NCBI RefSeq assembly: GCF_036711975.1
Contig: NC_091968.1
Span: forward strand, 24,909,001-24,973,000
From: Onthophagus taurus
Lineage: Eukaryota; Arthropoda; Insecta; Coleoptera; Scarabaeidae
DNA length: 64,000 nt
Direction of reading: 5' to 3'
Part shown: piece by piece, positions 21,467-34,888 of the stretch
How the letters are laid out: every line of letters begins with the position of its first letter
Position numbering within the stretch: position 1 is the first letter of the stretch
Notes under the pieces: generated by a model
What the model was told of the DNA's origin: nothing
The model's database searches: none
What the model saw: the letters and a program-made list of their open reading frames with translations, nothing else
Translations under genes and position numbers: made by a program

Positions 21467-23929
21467 CTTTTCAGTTAAGTGTTGTGTTGATGGTTGACCA
21501 TTTCTGCAAGAAAAATTTATTTAATTAAATAAATATTGAATTCTTCAATTTTTGAGGTTATGTTGCATTGTTTACATTTTTGAATTTTAGGTTAATAATT
21601 TAAATTAATATATTTAATTATTATTTAATAGCATAATTAAAGATTTCTCTTTATAAAATCTATATATTAAAAAATTTTTAAAATTTAAAAGTAAATTCTT
21701 CAACAATATCATTTTTTAGTTGATTGAAGGTGTTGCAGCGCCATCTATTGAATCAAACGTCAAATTGAATCAAATTATTTGAAATTTTGAGGTTAAGTTT
21801 CCTAAATTGACATTAAACCAACTTTACAAGTTAATTTGTGAAGGTGTACGAACACTTTAATCGCTTTTAATCGGTTTTTAATTGAATGTTAGGTGTACTT
21901 ACGTAATTAACAATCAACTAATTAGTGTTGGTGCGAACTTGTACATTTTTTACTGTTAAGTTAACGTTACCTATCATTTTTCTGTGGTATCATTAATTTT
22001 AGTGCTTATTTTCTTTTAAGATTTCATAAGAAGTTTTGCAAAATTGGCACGGATGCACGGACCGTGGGTTTAGCATTCGCAACAATGGTACTATGACATT
22101 TGGTCAATGTGGTCGACGAGCCATAACAAGAAGTACATAAGTGAAAGTTGTTGTTGTAGCTATTTTATTGCTATTACCAGGAATTTTAGAATCCACTCCT
22201 TCATACTAACATAATTTATCAGGAATTATTTAATTCAATATTTAATTGATTAATGCAAAAACATTTTTTGAGGTTATGTTTATATTTTTTTTTGACATTT
22301 TCAGGTTATGTTATAATCCTTGAACTTTAAAATCAAAAATGAATTAAAATTTTAAAGTTAGAAGAGCTGTTACACGTTTAAAACATAAATTGTTACACGT
22401 ATGAGTCACCGAGTTGAATCAGAGCCTTTTTTTGTTGTGAAGAAATCGAATTCTTGTATTTACCTTCGTTTTCGTTTAATTTTCCTCAAATTAAACAATT
22501 TAAAACTACACTTTCTAAATGTTTTCATGATATACTCTCGAATATGTAATTGTTTTTGTTAACTGCAGTGTAAAAATCAAGATAAGAGTGTTGTTTGTTT
22601 AAGGAAAATGTAAAAACTGAGTTATTATTCATCGAGACACATGACTTATTTCACCGATGTGAGCTCAGAAACGTAACAAATAATGCCTAGAATTTTTTAG
22701 CTTTACGAGTTCCAGGAAAAAGCATTTTTTACAATTTCTAAAACGTTTTTGTGTAATAATAGAAATAAGATCCCAAGTAACTGTTCAACTCGATTAACTT
22801 TTTGCGAATCTTAATTAATCATTCAATTCACGTGCAAGTATCAGTTCATCGTCCCGTTTTGCAAACGTTCACGTAACAAAATAATGAAAATGGAACAAAT
22901 GTCTCGATTAGCAAATACTCAACTTCCTTTTCGCAGTTATCTAACGATTTCTATTACACAGTTTATGTTTCTGTTTATTTATCTAATTCGCAATCGAATC
23001 ATTTGTGTTATCTCTTACTGTTTCTTTTTTCCTTCACAAAAACAATGCTGAATTAAAACGAAAAGAATCCGGTTTGACCTAGAAAATACAGATTATAAAC
23101 GTATTAACTGAAAAGCTATTTATCTTCACCATCTCCATTCTTCTTCGCCTCATCATCGATTAACGCAAAAACAAAACGGTACATTCATGACGACGTACAA
23201 GAAGCAAAAAGTGCCGTTTCTAAAATGATACCAAGTAAAGGATGCGTATTTGGCGAGTTAACAGTTCTTAAACGTTAGTTTCTTAGTAAAAAGAATACTG
23301 TTCCAAAAATAGGAGAATAAAACCAGTTATACGGTTTGATGTTAGAAAATATTTACGAAGAAAGCTTGAAATTGTTATTAGGCCAAACTACAACATTTTA
23401 CACGTACGATTAACGTCATTTTCACGCGTTTTATCAACCCGGCTTATTTAAGAACTTGATTTCTCTTAAAATAACAAGAAGAGAAATCTGCATTTTTTTG
23501 TGTGTTAACTAAATTATTTCTGGTGTTTCTAAAAACAAATTTATAACAATAAATAACTTTTAATTTAATCTAAAAGATTCTGCGTTAATTCAATTTCTAA
23601 GTTTAGATTAAAACAATTTTGGGGGATCCAAAAGAACTTAAAAGTGTTTGGATTAGACGAAAGTTTAAATAAACACTATTTTTTTTTAAGTAAGTATAAA
23701 CTTGATCGTTTCTGGCCCATTTGGCTTTCACCAACAGGAGACTGACGAGAGATGTTCATACTTTCACGATTGAGAAAAGCACTTTTGAATGTGGAACGCG
23801 CTCCCAGCTTTCGGAAATTGGTCGTTAAAAGAATTTTCATTCGGTATGGTGTGTGAAAATTTCGTTTCAATACGACGAAGAATTTTTAATGAATTTGTAA
23901 AGAAAAAAATTCTTTTCTAATTTTAATTG
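21467..23929. other. PEAK 5' UTR and long AT-rich upstream region
   Basis: A 5' UTR stretch 21467-21503 precedes the PEAK start, with a splice acceptor before it, so the promoter lies further upstream. The rest shows no coding frame with recognisable domains. The sequence is mostly single-copy and not obviously repetitive, unlike most of the window. A GCGCCATCTATTGAATC motif occurs at about 21740. I see nothing else. Confidence 0.5.
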
Positions 23930-25425
23930 AACCAAAATTTAGGTTAGGAAAATTAATTTTAAACGTCAAATTGACAAGATAAGAATCTATTTTGGGTTAT
24001 TTTAATTTATGAAAAATTAATTTTATTAAATATTTGAATTCTTATTATTTTTAATTTAAGTTTGCAAAGTCTATTATGCAATACAAATATATTTGAAAAT
24101 TAATTTTATTTATTAATATTAATCGTAAAAATAAAAAAAAAATTGGGTTGGTAACGACAAATACCGAGTCACTTAAGTGTCATATTTTACGAAAAAAAAA
24201 GGTTTAATTTAACCGAAAATCCCATCAAAACACGTTTTTGATCTCTCAAATTGGTTATTTAAGGTGATTATTAACTTTAAATAATTAATTAATTCCTAAT
24301 TAAAACATTTTTGTTATTAATTATTTCATTCTATTTTTTATTAAACAGTTGGTAACTCAATCTAGCGGTGATTATCCATATTAATTTGATGTCTTCCTAA
24401 AATTATCCAAATTTGCGAGAAAAAAATTTAAATTAAACGAAGTTCCCATCAAAACACGTTTTTGAACTCCCAAATTGTTTATTTATGGTGATTATACCAC
24501 GAAGTTATTTTTCCACGTAAATCAATCGGCGAAAAAGTATAACCTCACTTTTTATTTCGTTAATTTTAAATTGTGGGGATTTAAGAAAATTGTAGGGATT
24601 TATTAAAATAACAAGAAGGTAAGTCGATTAACTTAATTAACTTGAAATAATTAATTAATTCCAATAATTAAAAATTTTTTTTACTGTTTTTAATTGAATC
24701 AAAATATAGGTTAGGAAAATTAATTAAACGTCAAATTGACAAGATAAAAATTTGTAGTGATTTTCTTTATTTTTTTTTTAATTTATGAAAAATTAATTAT
24801 ATTAAATATTTGAATTCTTATTATTTTTAATTTAAGTTTGCAAAGTCTATTATGTAACACAAATATATTTGAAAATTAATTTTATTTATTAATATTAATC
24901 GTAAAAATAAAAAAAAAATTGGGTTGGTAACGACAAATACCGAGTCACTTAAGTGTCATATTCTACGAAAAAAAAAAGGTTAATTTAACTAAAAATCCCA
25001 TCAAAACACGTTTTTGAACTCCCAAATTGTTTATTTAAGGTGATTATAGGTTCCACGAAGTTGTTTTTCTCCGTAAATCAATCGGCGAAGTTTTCGGCGA
25101 AAAATATATAACCTCACTTTTTTATATCGTTAGTTGTAAATTGTGGGAATTTAAGAAAATTGTAGGGATTTATTAAAATAATATGAAGGTAAGTCGATTA
25201 ACTTTAATTAATTTAAATAATAAAAAGAAATTTATTAATTTTATTAAACAATTACTAACTCCATCTAGCGGTGATCATCCATATTAATTTGATGTCATGC
25301 TAAAATTATTTAATTTTACAAAAAAGTTTAAATTAAACGAAAATCTACATTAATACGTTTTTGAACTCTCAAATAGTTTATTTTAAGCGATTATATATTT
25401 AAGACATTCTCAAATTAAGTTTTTA
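23930..25425. repeat. Diverged tandem repeat, relative of the 15.7-17.1 kb array
   Basis: GGTTAGGAAAATTAATT, then CAAATTGACAAGATAA, occur at about 23941 and 24711. TTGGGTTGGTAACGACAAATA occurs at about 24144 and 24919. TTTATTAAAATAA followed by GAAGGTAAGTCGATTAACTT occurs near 24600 and 25180, the same layout as in the 15.7 kb array. Units are nested and unequal in length. No coding frame is seen. Confidence 0.75.
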
Positions 25426-25589
25426 TTAATTGTGAATTAAGAATTGCATTATCTAATTACAATCAATATTAATAGATGGCAGTAGTGAGAGATGTCAAAT
25501 TGCTTAAAACGTCATTTTCTTTGCTGTTTTAACAAATTTTAAATATTTATTTTTACCAATGTACATTCCATTATTATTACAACAACTTC

Positions 25590-25790
25590 GAACCGGAATT
25601 CCAGAACGCGCGCTTGTCGACGGTATTTTGCGCAACCGTTCGTTCGACGCGTTCTAAAACGAAGAGAACGGTACAGAACGCGAGGTTTGGAAAAAAAAGT
25701 TGTAGCAAAAAAAGGAGTCGATTCGCAACGGAACTAGTTGCGTAAAAGAATCGCCGCTTGGTCTCGGAAATAACATACAGTTTGGTTTAA
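25590..25790. promoter_or_regulatory. CpG-rich patch, possible promoter/first exon
   Basis: Within AT-rich surroundings this stretch is dense in CG dinucleotides (GAACGCGCGCTTGTCGACGG, GTTCGTTCGACGCGTTC). It may be the promoter or a noncoding first exon of the PEAK gene, whose 5' UTR is spliced from upstream on the minus strand. It could instead serve an unseen gene. No core promoter motif is claimed. Confidence 0.3.
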
Positions 25791-25794
25791 GAGT

Positions 25795-26035
25795 GTTGTT
25801 TAAAAAATTTTGATTTGCTAAAAAGGTCGTTAAACTTGATTTTTAATGCCGTTTTTTGCTTATGTTAATTCCTAACGGTAAAGTATTTACAAATTGAATA
25901 TTGTAAAACGTTCCAAACGAGGAAATTGTACGGTATGGATTGCTTAAAGAAGTTAACTGTAAACATTACTAGTTAAAAACTGGTTTTGGAGATGATACAA
26001 ATCTATAAATAACCTAGTATTCTAGTATAGTAACT
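25795..26035. repeat. Solo partial copy of the PEAK intron 1 repeat
   Basis: GATTTGCTAAAAAGGTCGTTA through TATTCTAGTATAGTA matches the array at 19257-20170 but lacks the part with the splice acceptor. It sits directly after the CpG-rich patch. Confidence 0.8.
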
Positions 26036-28339
26036 CGTCATACATAATCTGGGTCAGTGTGGCCTTTGGAGGAGTCAAAAAAGGATTTAACAAGAACTAA
26101 ACCGGTTACCAACTGGAGTAAAACAGTCAAGTCTTGTAAAGTCGAGCTCGCGCATGCAAATCTTTTTATTTTTTAAAAAACGTCCTAATTGATCCCGGTT
26201 ATGTAACTTCCTCGTTCTAAACCGTTTCTTTTTTAAAGTTAACAGCAATTGGGTCGAATCTAATTGCAAAATTTCCTCAACACATTTCAAATTAGACGAG
26301 ATTAATTTAAAAAATAGAAAGTTCTTTTTATTTCCAATTTGAAAAGAATAAGAAATATTCTTTTAATTCGTTTTGTACCACTCCTTAATCACGTCCGGAA
26401 ACTCCGAAGGCGGTGGCATTCTCTTGCTCTGCTGCAATACTAAAACCCGGCGTGTATTTAATAGTTTCACTATCAATATTCTCAAGTTAAAAGATAACGT
26501 ATTTTTAAAACAGCTGTAGATAGATGTCGAAGACATTCTTTTTTAACCATCGCATCGTAGCGGTACCTTAAAACGGTTAACCTAAGGATTATTTACAATG
26601 TTTTTCTAGGTTACGACTTGAAACGTGAAATCATTACACATGTTCTTGGTTCTTTCAATCACGTTCCTTTTTTTCATTCCTTTTTGCAACTAAGCAAGAA
26701 TCAAACGTTCACTTAGCGAAGACAAGTTTAACGATTCGATTTAATTAGGTTTGTGGTATCCTTTTTTTAATCATTTATTAATAAATTTATTCATTTGTAA
26801 TTGACAGATATCAACAAACCCGCATATATGTGCTTTATGGACTTGATTAAAGCTTGCGATAGAGAGATGAGGCACCAAAGAGGGGCACCAGCTGACGGGG
26901 AGCCGAAGAAAGAATACAATACAACAAGAACCACCTCTGTAGATAAAGCATGATATGAACGAATCATCAATAACCTATGAGTGTAATTTGATGTGTTTTT
27001 ATAAAAATAACGAACGTGATATTATCATCTTGATCGTTTAACCTATAAGAAGAAAACCTTGAAATATTCGATACTGCACTTGTGTCTCTCGGTTTCCGAT
27101 CTAGAAAACCAGTCCGAGATTTTTTTCTTCTTTTATAGAAAAGAAATAACACCGAGAGAACGTAAAGGCCGTATGCAAATTAATCTCGGCATTTACTTTT
27201 CTAAAACCACTCCTATTTTCTAAAAGATTAGTTACAATTAATCATTTGAAATGGAATTTAATAAAAAAAAATGAATCGTTAAACTTAACAATTGTAAATA
27301 AAGAGGTTAAATTCTGATTACTACTACAACCAGTCTTGAAATAACTTTACGAGAGCGATTTCCGCGAAGAAAATTACCGAGTTCAAATCTTAAAGCGTAC
27401 CTAAAATAATCTAGAACAACCGGAAATACGGTTTAAAGGTGTTTCCGAATCGGGTTTTTGCTCTCTCCGTTTATATCTACATGGACATTTTTAACTTTGT
27501 GGGTGCCAAAAATAAAACTCTCCCTTTGGAATTTTAGAATTAAGTTGTGTACATAAAGGTTGAGTCATTTTTAAACGGGATAAAGTTCTATATCTAATCA
27601 AATTAAATTTGTAATGATTAAATTTCGCGGTCACAAAGCATCGAAGTCATTGTAACTTTGTGGGAATATTCTCCGAGTTGTGCACTTGACACACATCCCC
27701 TCTTGTGTTTTGTGGCGGAGGTTTTTAAGAAAAGGATTGTTTACATCCGAAACCATAAAGAAAAACACAAAGGGGATAATGTTCCAACGTGAGAAACTCG
27801 ATAACAATATCTTTTTTTAAAGATGAACGAAAGTAAATCTAGTTTGTATTTGAATTCAACTCATTTAACCAGATATCTTTATTATCAACACAGCTGATGA
27901 AAGGGATCCCTCATTTAATTAGAAGAAACAGACCGTCCGGTCATTCACGCTATAATTAACCGTTCTGGCACAGTAATTGATACTGAAAACGTCTTTCGTT
28001 TTCTTTTAACGATGGAAGGAAGACGGTTAATTGATAAGTAGTTATGAGAGTAAATTGGAGTGTGTGAAAAGAAAGTGGTGCATTTTTTTGGTTAGCTTAT
28101 TAATTAATCAAGGAAAGCTTTATTTATAACCCATTAGTTCTGCTTAATTAAAATTAAAAGAGGTAAATAAGAATTTGCAAACTTAAGTGTTTTTGTGTAA
28201 CGTTCGGTCTATGAACCGGTTTTAATATAATAATAAAACTTGCGTAGTTTTCTTATCGAGTCATTACATTCTTCGCATTTCTTTTAGTTTATATATAGCT
28301 AAAAATTGTTTAAAAATTAATAAACAACTATTTATAGGT
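26036..28339. other. Intergenic or intronic AT-rich DNA, no gene seen
   Basis: Short frames such as 26087-26290 and 26967-27152 have no domain or splice context. The sequence is largely non-repetitive. It may be PEAK upstream intron or intergenic DNA. Confidence 0.45.
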
Positions 28340-31300
28340 TAAAGGTGTTTGAAAATTCTAACTGTCAAAATGAATTAAAAATAAGTTAATACATTAAGAT
28401 TCTTACTAATGAAATTGTATCAACGGTGTTGGATTCATCCAATAATCTTATTTGGAAAATACGGTGCCAAAAATATGTTGAATTCCTTCAATACCTTTTT
28501 TATGACACTTTTGACATTACCCAACCTGACATAACCTAATCATATATCAGTGACTTAATTTTAAGTTCTAATTTTGAGTCTTTAATTTAAAAATTAATTA
28601 AGACTTTATTAATTATTAAAAGCATTAAATTGCGAAAGAAAAATCTTATTTGTAATTATTTTCATTAATCATTTTTAAATTAATATTTTACCGATAGATG
28701 GCACTTTAATAATTTTTGACAGTTACTGTCGTATTACAGAAAGTTGCAATAATTTAGAAGAAAACAAAGCATTTTTACGCCAAAACGAATTAAAAATAAG
28801 TAAATATGTTAAGATTCTTACGAATGAAATTGTATCAGCGGTGTTGGATTCATCCAATAATCTTCTCAATGGTTTTATTTGGAAAATACGGGACCAAAGA
28901 TAAGTTGAATTCCTTCAACACCTTTTTTATGACACTTTTGACATTACCCAACCAGACATAACCTAATCATAATAATCATAATATATCAGTTGTCTTAGTG
29001 ACTTAATTTTAAGTCCTAATTTTGATTCTTTAATATAAAAATTGATTAAGACTTTATTAATTATTAAAAAATATTAAATTGCAAAAGAAAAATCTTATTT
29101 GTAATTATTTTCATTAATCATTTTTAAATTAATATTTTACCGATAGATGGCACTTTAATAATTTTCGACAGTTACTGTCGTATAACAGAAAGTTGCAATA
29201 ATTTAGAAGAAAACAAAGCATTTTTACGCCAAAACGAATTAAAAATAAGTTAATATGTTAAGATTCTCACAAATGAAATTGTATCAACGGTGTTGGATTC
29301 ATCCAATAATCTTCTCAATGGCTTTATTTGAAAAATACGGGACCAAAGATAAGTTGAATTCGTTCAACACCTTTTTTATGACACTTTTGACATTACCCAA
29401 CCAGACATAACCTAATCATAATATATCAGTTGTCTTAGTGACTTAATTTTAAGTCTTATTCTGATTCTTTAATATAAAAATTGATTAAGACTTTATTAAT
29501 TATTCAAAATATTAAATTGCAAAAAAAAATCTCATTTGTAATTATTTTCATTAATCATTTTTAAATTAATATTTTACCGATAGATGGCACTTTAATAATT
29601 TTTGACAGTTACTGTCGTATTACAGAAAGTTGCTATAATTTAGAAGAAAACAAAGCATTTTTACGCCAAAACGAATTAAAAATAAGTTAATATGTTAAGA
29701 TTCTTACAAATGAAATTGTATCAACGGTGTTGGATTCATCCAATAATCTTCTCAATGGCTTTATTTGAAAAATACGGGACCAAAGATAAGTTGAATTCGT
29801 TCAACACCTTTTTTATGACACTTTTGACATTACCCAACCAGACATAACCTAATCATAATATATCAGTTGTCTTAGTGACTTAATTTTAAGTCTTATTCTG
29901 ATTCTTTAATATAAAAATTAATTAAGACTTTATTAATTATTCAAAATATTAAATTGCAAAAAAAAATCTCATTTGTAATTATTTTCATTAATCATTTTTA
30001 AATTAATATTTTACCGATAGATGGCACTTTAATAATTTTCGACAGTTACTGTCGTATAACAGAAAGTTGCAATAATTTAGAAGAAAACAAAGCATTTTTA
30101 CGCCAAAACGAATTAAAAATAAGTTAATATGTTAAGATTCTTACGAATGAAATTGTATCAGCGGTTTTGGATTCATCCAATAATCTTCTCAATGGTTTTA
30201 TTTGGAAAATACGGGACCAAAGATAAGTTGAATTCCTTCAACACCTTTTTTATGACACTTTTGACATTACCCAACCAGACATAACCTAATCATAATATAT
30301 CAGTTGTCTTAGTGACTTAATTTTAAGTCTTATTCTGATTCTTTAATATAAAAATTAATTAAGACTTTATTAATTATTCAAAATATTAAATTGCAAAAAA
30401 AAATCTCATTTGTAATTATTTTCATTAATCATTTTTAAATTAATATTTTACCGATAGATGGCACTTTAATAATTTTCGACAGTTACTGTCGTATAACAGA
30501 AAGTTGCAATAATTTAGAAGAAAACAAAGCATTTTTACGCCAAAACGAATTAAAAATAAGTTAATATGTTAAGATTCTTACGAATGAAATTGTATCAGCG
30601 GTTTTGGATTCATCCAATAATCTTCTCAATGGTTTTATTTGGAAAATACGGGACCAAAGATAAGTTGAATTCCTTCAACACCTTTTTTATGACACTTTTG
30701 ACATTACCCAACCAGACATAACCTAATCATAATATATCAGTTGTCTTAGTGACTTAATTTTAAGTCTTATTCTGATTCTTTAATATAAAAATTAATTAAG
30801 ACTTTATTAATTATTCAAAATATTAAATTGCAAAAAAAAATCTCATTTGTAATTATTTTCATTAATCATTTTTAAATTAATATTTTACCGATAGATGGCA
30901 CTTTAATAATTTTTGACAGTTACTGTCGTATTAAAGAAAGTTGCTATAATTTAGAAGAAAACAAAGCATTTTTACGTCAAAACGAATTAAATATAAGTTA
31001 ATATATTAAGATTCTTACAAATGAAATTGTATCAACGATCTTGGATTCATCCAATAATCTTTTTAATGGCTTTATTTCGAAAATATGGGACCAAAGATAA
31101 GTTGAATTCCTTCAATACCTTTTTTATGACACTTTTGACATTACCCAACCAGACATAACCTAATCATAATATATCAGTTGTCTTAGTGACTTAATTATAA
31201 GTCTTATTCTGATTCTTTAATATAAAAATTAATTAATATTTTATTAATTATTAAAAACATATTAAATTGTAAAAGAAAAATATTATTTGTAATTATTTTC

Positions 31301-31410
31301 ATTAATCATTTTAAACTAATATTTTACCGATAGATGGCACCTTAATAATTTTTGACAGTTACTGTCGTATTAAAGAAAGTTGCTATAATTTAGAAGAAAA
31401 CACAAAGAAT
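28340..31410. repeat. Seven-copy tandem array, ~437 bp units
   Basis: CCGATAGATGGCACTTTAAT occurs near 28691, 29140, 29577, 30014, 30451, 30888 and 31326. Five of the six spacings are 437-438, and the first is 449. Each unit holds a palindrome GACAGTTACTGTC just after that motif and CATTACCCAACCAGACATAAC. Inner copies are more alike than outer ones, as expected from unequal exchange. No open frame is conserved. Confidence 0.92.
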
Positions 31411-33420
31411 CTTATAATTATGGCTAAAACATAAATGATCATTACAAAGTCTTAGAAATCTAGGTTAAAACAGAAACGAATTCGAAAAGAAACCCTCTGG
31501 CTGTGTTTTAAAGATTTATCGATTTACAGGTGGTCGTCAAAACATTTTCTTTTCTGTTTATATCTTTTTTATCATTTCAACCACTTTCCAATTGTGTTCC
31601 ATTTTAAAATATTAAACCTTATTTTCTCCGCATTAATTGTAAGTATAAAAAAAACTTTATCCTTTTATTTTATCTTTTTTATGTTATTTTTTTAAGGTGA
31701 GGTTAGATTACAAAATGCGTTTTAAATTGGGAGCGCGCGCACTCTCCGAAACGAAACTCTCAAAGTGGACAAAGGGCACGGGAAACCGTTTGCCCTCTTC
31801 AATGAACCGTGAACACAGTCTGCCGTAAGACACGGTTCAATGATCCGTGGCCACTTGAGGAGGTACTCAAAGACTCAAAACCCAAGTGTGAAGAAGTGAA
31901 TTTATTTCATTACAAGTATTTTATGATTTTTAAGAAAAAATTTGGTTATTCTAGCGTAAAAACTCATATATTATACTATAAGTTGGGAAATAACTTTTTG
32001 GAGTTTGAGGTTATGTCATTTTTTTGTAATTTTCCATAAATATTTCACCAAAAATTATCGATTGTGAGTCATAATCAAGTATAAAAAAGGATTTTGTATG
32101 AATCAAGTTTAAATTTAATAAAATTGAGTAATTATTGAAATTAGTTTTAAGGTTATGTCAAAAAATGGGTAATATCTTATAAAATTATTTTCTAAGTACT
32201 TAACTAAGAATATTGATGTTGACCTTTTCCTAAAGAAAGTAAAAGGTGCGCTGATTACGTAAGTTCGAAGGTAAAACGTTGTTTAGTTTATGGTTAATAC
32301 ATGAATCTCATTTTTTCCTCTGCAAAATTAAATCTTTTTATGTTTTACATAACAATCGTTAATGATTAATTAGAAAATTCTTTCTAAAATATCTTTTTTG
32401 CAAGGTTAACCAACGCCTTGTTTAATTCTTTCAATATTTAAATTAATCACAAATTTTTTTGTAGGTGTTACAATTTCTGGTTTAATTCATTAAGAAATTA
32501 ATACGAAGCGATTAAGAAATTCTTGGAATATTTATTTAACAAAACAAATTTTGAACCGGGCTAAAAATATCGTTTTGGTTTCTTAGAAAATCTTGCATTT
32601 AAAGGGAACTCCCTTTTTGTTTTGAAAATTGAAACCGATTTTTCTTTGTCTCCTTTCTTATTTAATGCTATTTCTGGGTACAAACCAGATGGTTTCAAAT
32701 TGCCCCTCATTTTAATAGTTTTATTGGTTTATGGCAGGACTTGAATACTTAGTCACTTTAAAAAGATATTATTAGATTTGTTTGAAATCTTAACTGATTA
32801 GAATTCAAACGAAAAATTGATTATAAAGATTCAACTTAAGCGAAGTATCTTTTTATTTTGATTACTTTTATTCAAAAAAACAACGCGAAACATGTGGGCG
32901 CTTAAGAAAAAGTAAAATCATAACTCACCAAAAACCTTGTTTCTTAATTTTTTGTTGGGAGTGAAGAATTAATCACTTAAGCTAAATCACATAACACTTA
33001 TCAAGTTGTAATGATAAAAAGAATCACTTTGCAGAATGTTTTTCACGCGTAAAATCGTGCAAAAGGTGCAAAAGAAAAAGTTATACACTCTAACGCGGTT
33101 AAGAAACTTCTGAGAGCTCTCCGCCTTTGGTTTGGTTTGGTTCTCCAACTCAGTCTACGTCTTGCGTTTCTTTTACTCCCACCATAAAACACTTTAAGAA
33201 CGCGGTGGAAGGAAAGAAAATAATCGGGCTTTGTTGGCACAATTTGTATTCCTCACTTCTTTTATTCCATTTTAAGTGAATCACTTCGATTTTGTAAAAA
33301 TAAATTTGTAATAATTTCATGATTAATTTCATGAATATTTTTTAATTACATTCTTTTACATCCAAAAAGAATTAATAACAATAAGTAGATAGTAAATGTT
33401 AATTGAAATTACTTCTAAGC
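31411..33420. other. AT-rich DNA, no gene seen
   Basis: Two slightly GC-richer patches, about 31720-31860 and 33040-33200, might be noncoding exons or control regions. Their short frames match nothing I recognise. Confidence 0.45.
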
Positions 33421-34888
33421 TTTTGCGATTAATTTCTCCACAAGGATCCTTCAAATATTGTTTTTTACAAAAACTAAAAGTGATTTTTCAAAACGGCTTG
33501 TTGCATTAAAAAGAGGATACTTTAATTAATGATTGGTGATATTTCCACAAGGATCCTTCAAGAAATTAATTTTATAGCGAATTTTGAAAATTATCGATGA
33601 AAATTGCAACATTGAAAATTTTATCAAAACTTCAAATATTGTTTTCTCAAAAACTAAAAATTATTTTTCAAAACGGGTTGGTTCATTGGAAAGAGGACAC
33701 TTTTATTAATACTTTGGGAAATTTTCATACTCATATTCCAAAAACTGGATTTTATACGAATTTTTAAAACTTATTCGGCGGAAATTGCGAAATTCGAAAA
33801 AATTGTCGATCATTTCAAAAATTTATTTCTCAAGAACTAAAAGTGATTTTTCAAAACGGCTTTTTGCATTAAAAAGAGGATACTTTAATTAATAATTGGT
33901 GATATTTCCACAAGGATCTTTCAAGAAATTAATTTTATAACGAATTTTGAAAATTATCGATGAAAATTGCAACATCGAAAATTTTATCAAAACTTTAAAT
34001 ACTGTTTTCTCAAAAACTAAAAATTATTTTTCAAAATGGGTTGGTTCAGTGGAAAGAGGACACTTTTATTAACACTTTGAGAAATTTTCATACTCATATT
34101 CCAAAAACTGGATTTTATACGAATTTTTAAAACTTAATCGGCGTAAATTGCAAAATTCGAAAAAATGTCGATCATTTCAAAAATTTATTTCTCAAGAACT
34201 AAAAGTGATTTTTCAAAACGGCTTTTTGCATTAAAAAGAGGATACTTTAATTCATAATTGGTGATATTTCCACAAGGATCTTTTAAGAAATTAATTTTAT
34301 AACGAATTTTGAAAATTATCGATGAAAATTGCAACAACGAAAATTTTATCAAAACTTTAAATACTGTTTTCTCAAAAACTAAAAATTATTTTTCAAAATG
34401 GGTTGGTTCAGTGGAAAGAGGACACTTTTATTAACACTTTGAGAAATTTTCATACTCATATTCCAAAAACTGGATTTTATACGAATTTTTAAAACTTAAT
34501 CGGAAATTGCGAAATTCGAAAAAATTGTCAATCATTTCAAAAATTTATTTCTCAAGAACTAAAAGTGATTTTTCAAAACGGCTTTTTGCATTAAAAAGAG
34601 GATACTTTAATTAATAATTGGTGATATTTCCACAAGGATCCATCAAAAAATTAATTTTATAGCGAATTTTGATAATTATCGATGAAAATTGCAACATTGA
34701 AAATTTTATCAAAACTTCAAATATTGTTTTCTCAAAAACTAAAAATTATTTTTCAAAATGGGTTGGTTCAGTGGAAAGAAGACACTTTTATTAACACTTT
34801 GGGAAATTTTCATACTCATATTCCAAGAAATGGATTTTATACGAATTTTTAAAACTTAATCGGCTAAAATTGCAAAATTCGAAAAAAT
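33421..34888. repeat. Tandem array, ~360-365 bp units, split by a LINE
   Basis: GATATTTCCACAAGGATC recurs near 33539, 33901, 34263 and 34622. A preceding partial copy is at about 33436, and one more copy follows the LINE at about 38070. Each unit contains two related halves (CAAAACGGCTTTTTGCATT and CAAAATGGGTTGGTTCA), so the unit is itself an old duplication. The array resumes at 37975-38128. Confidence 0.9.

Noticed and set aside
28340..31410. CRISPR-like array
   Set aside because: Units are 437 bp and repeat along their whole length. There are no short repeats with unique spacers, and the host is an animal.
23676..33332. Small frames (23676-23870, 26087-26290, 26967-27152, 31809-32039, 33043-33332)
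   Set aside because: They have no recognisable domain, no splice context and lengths expected by chance.
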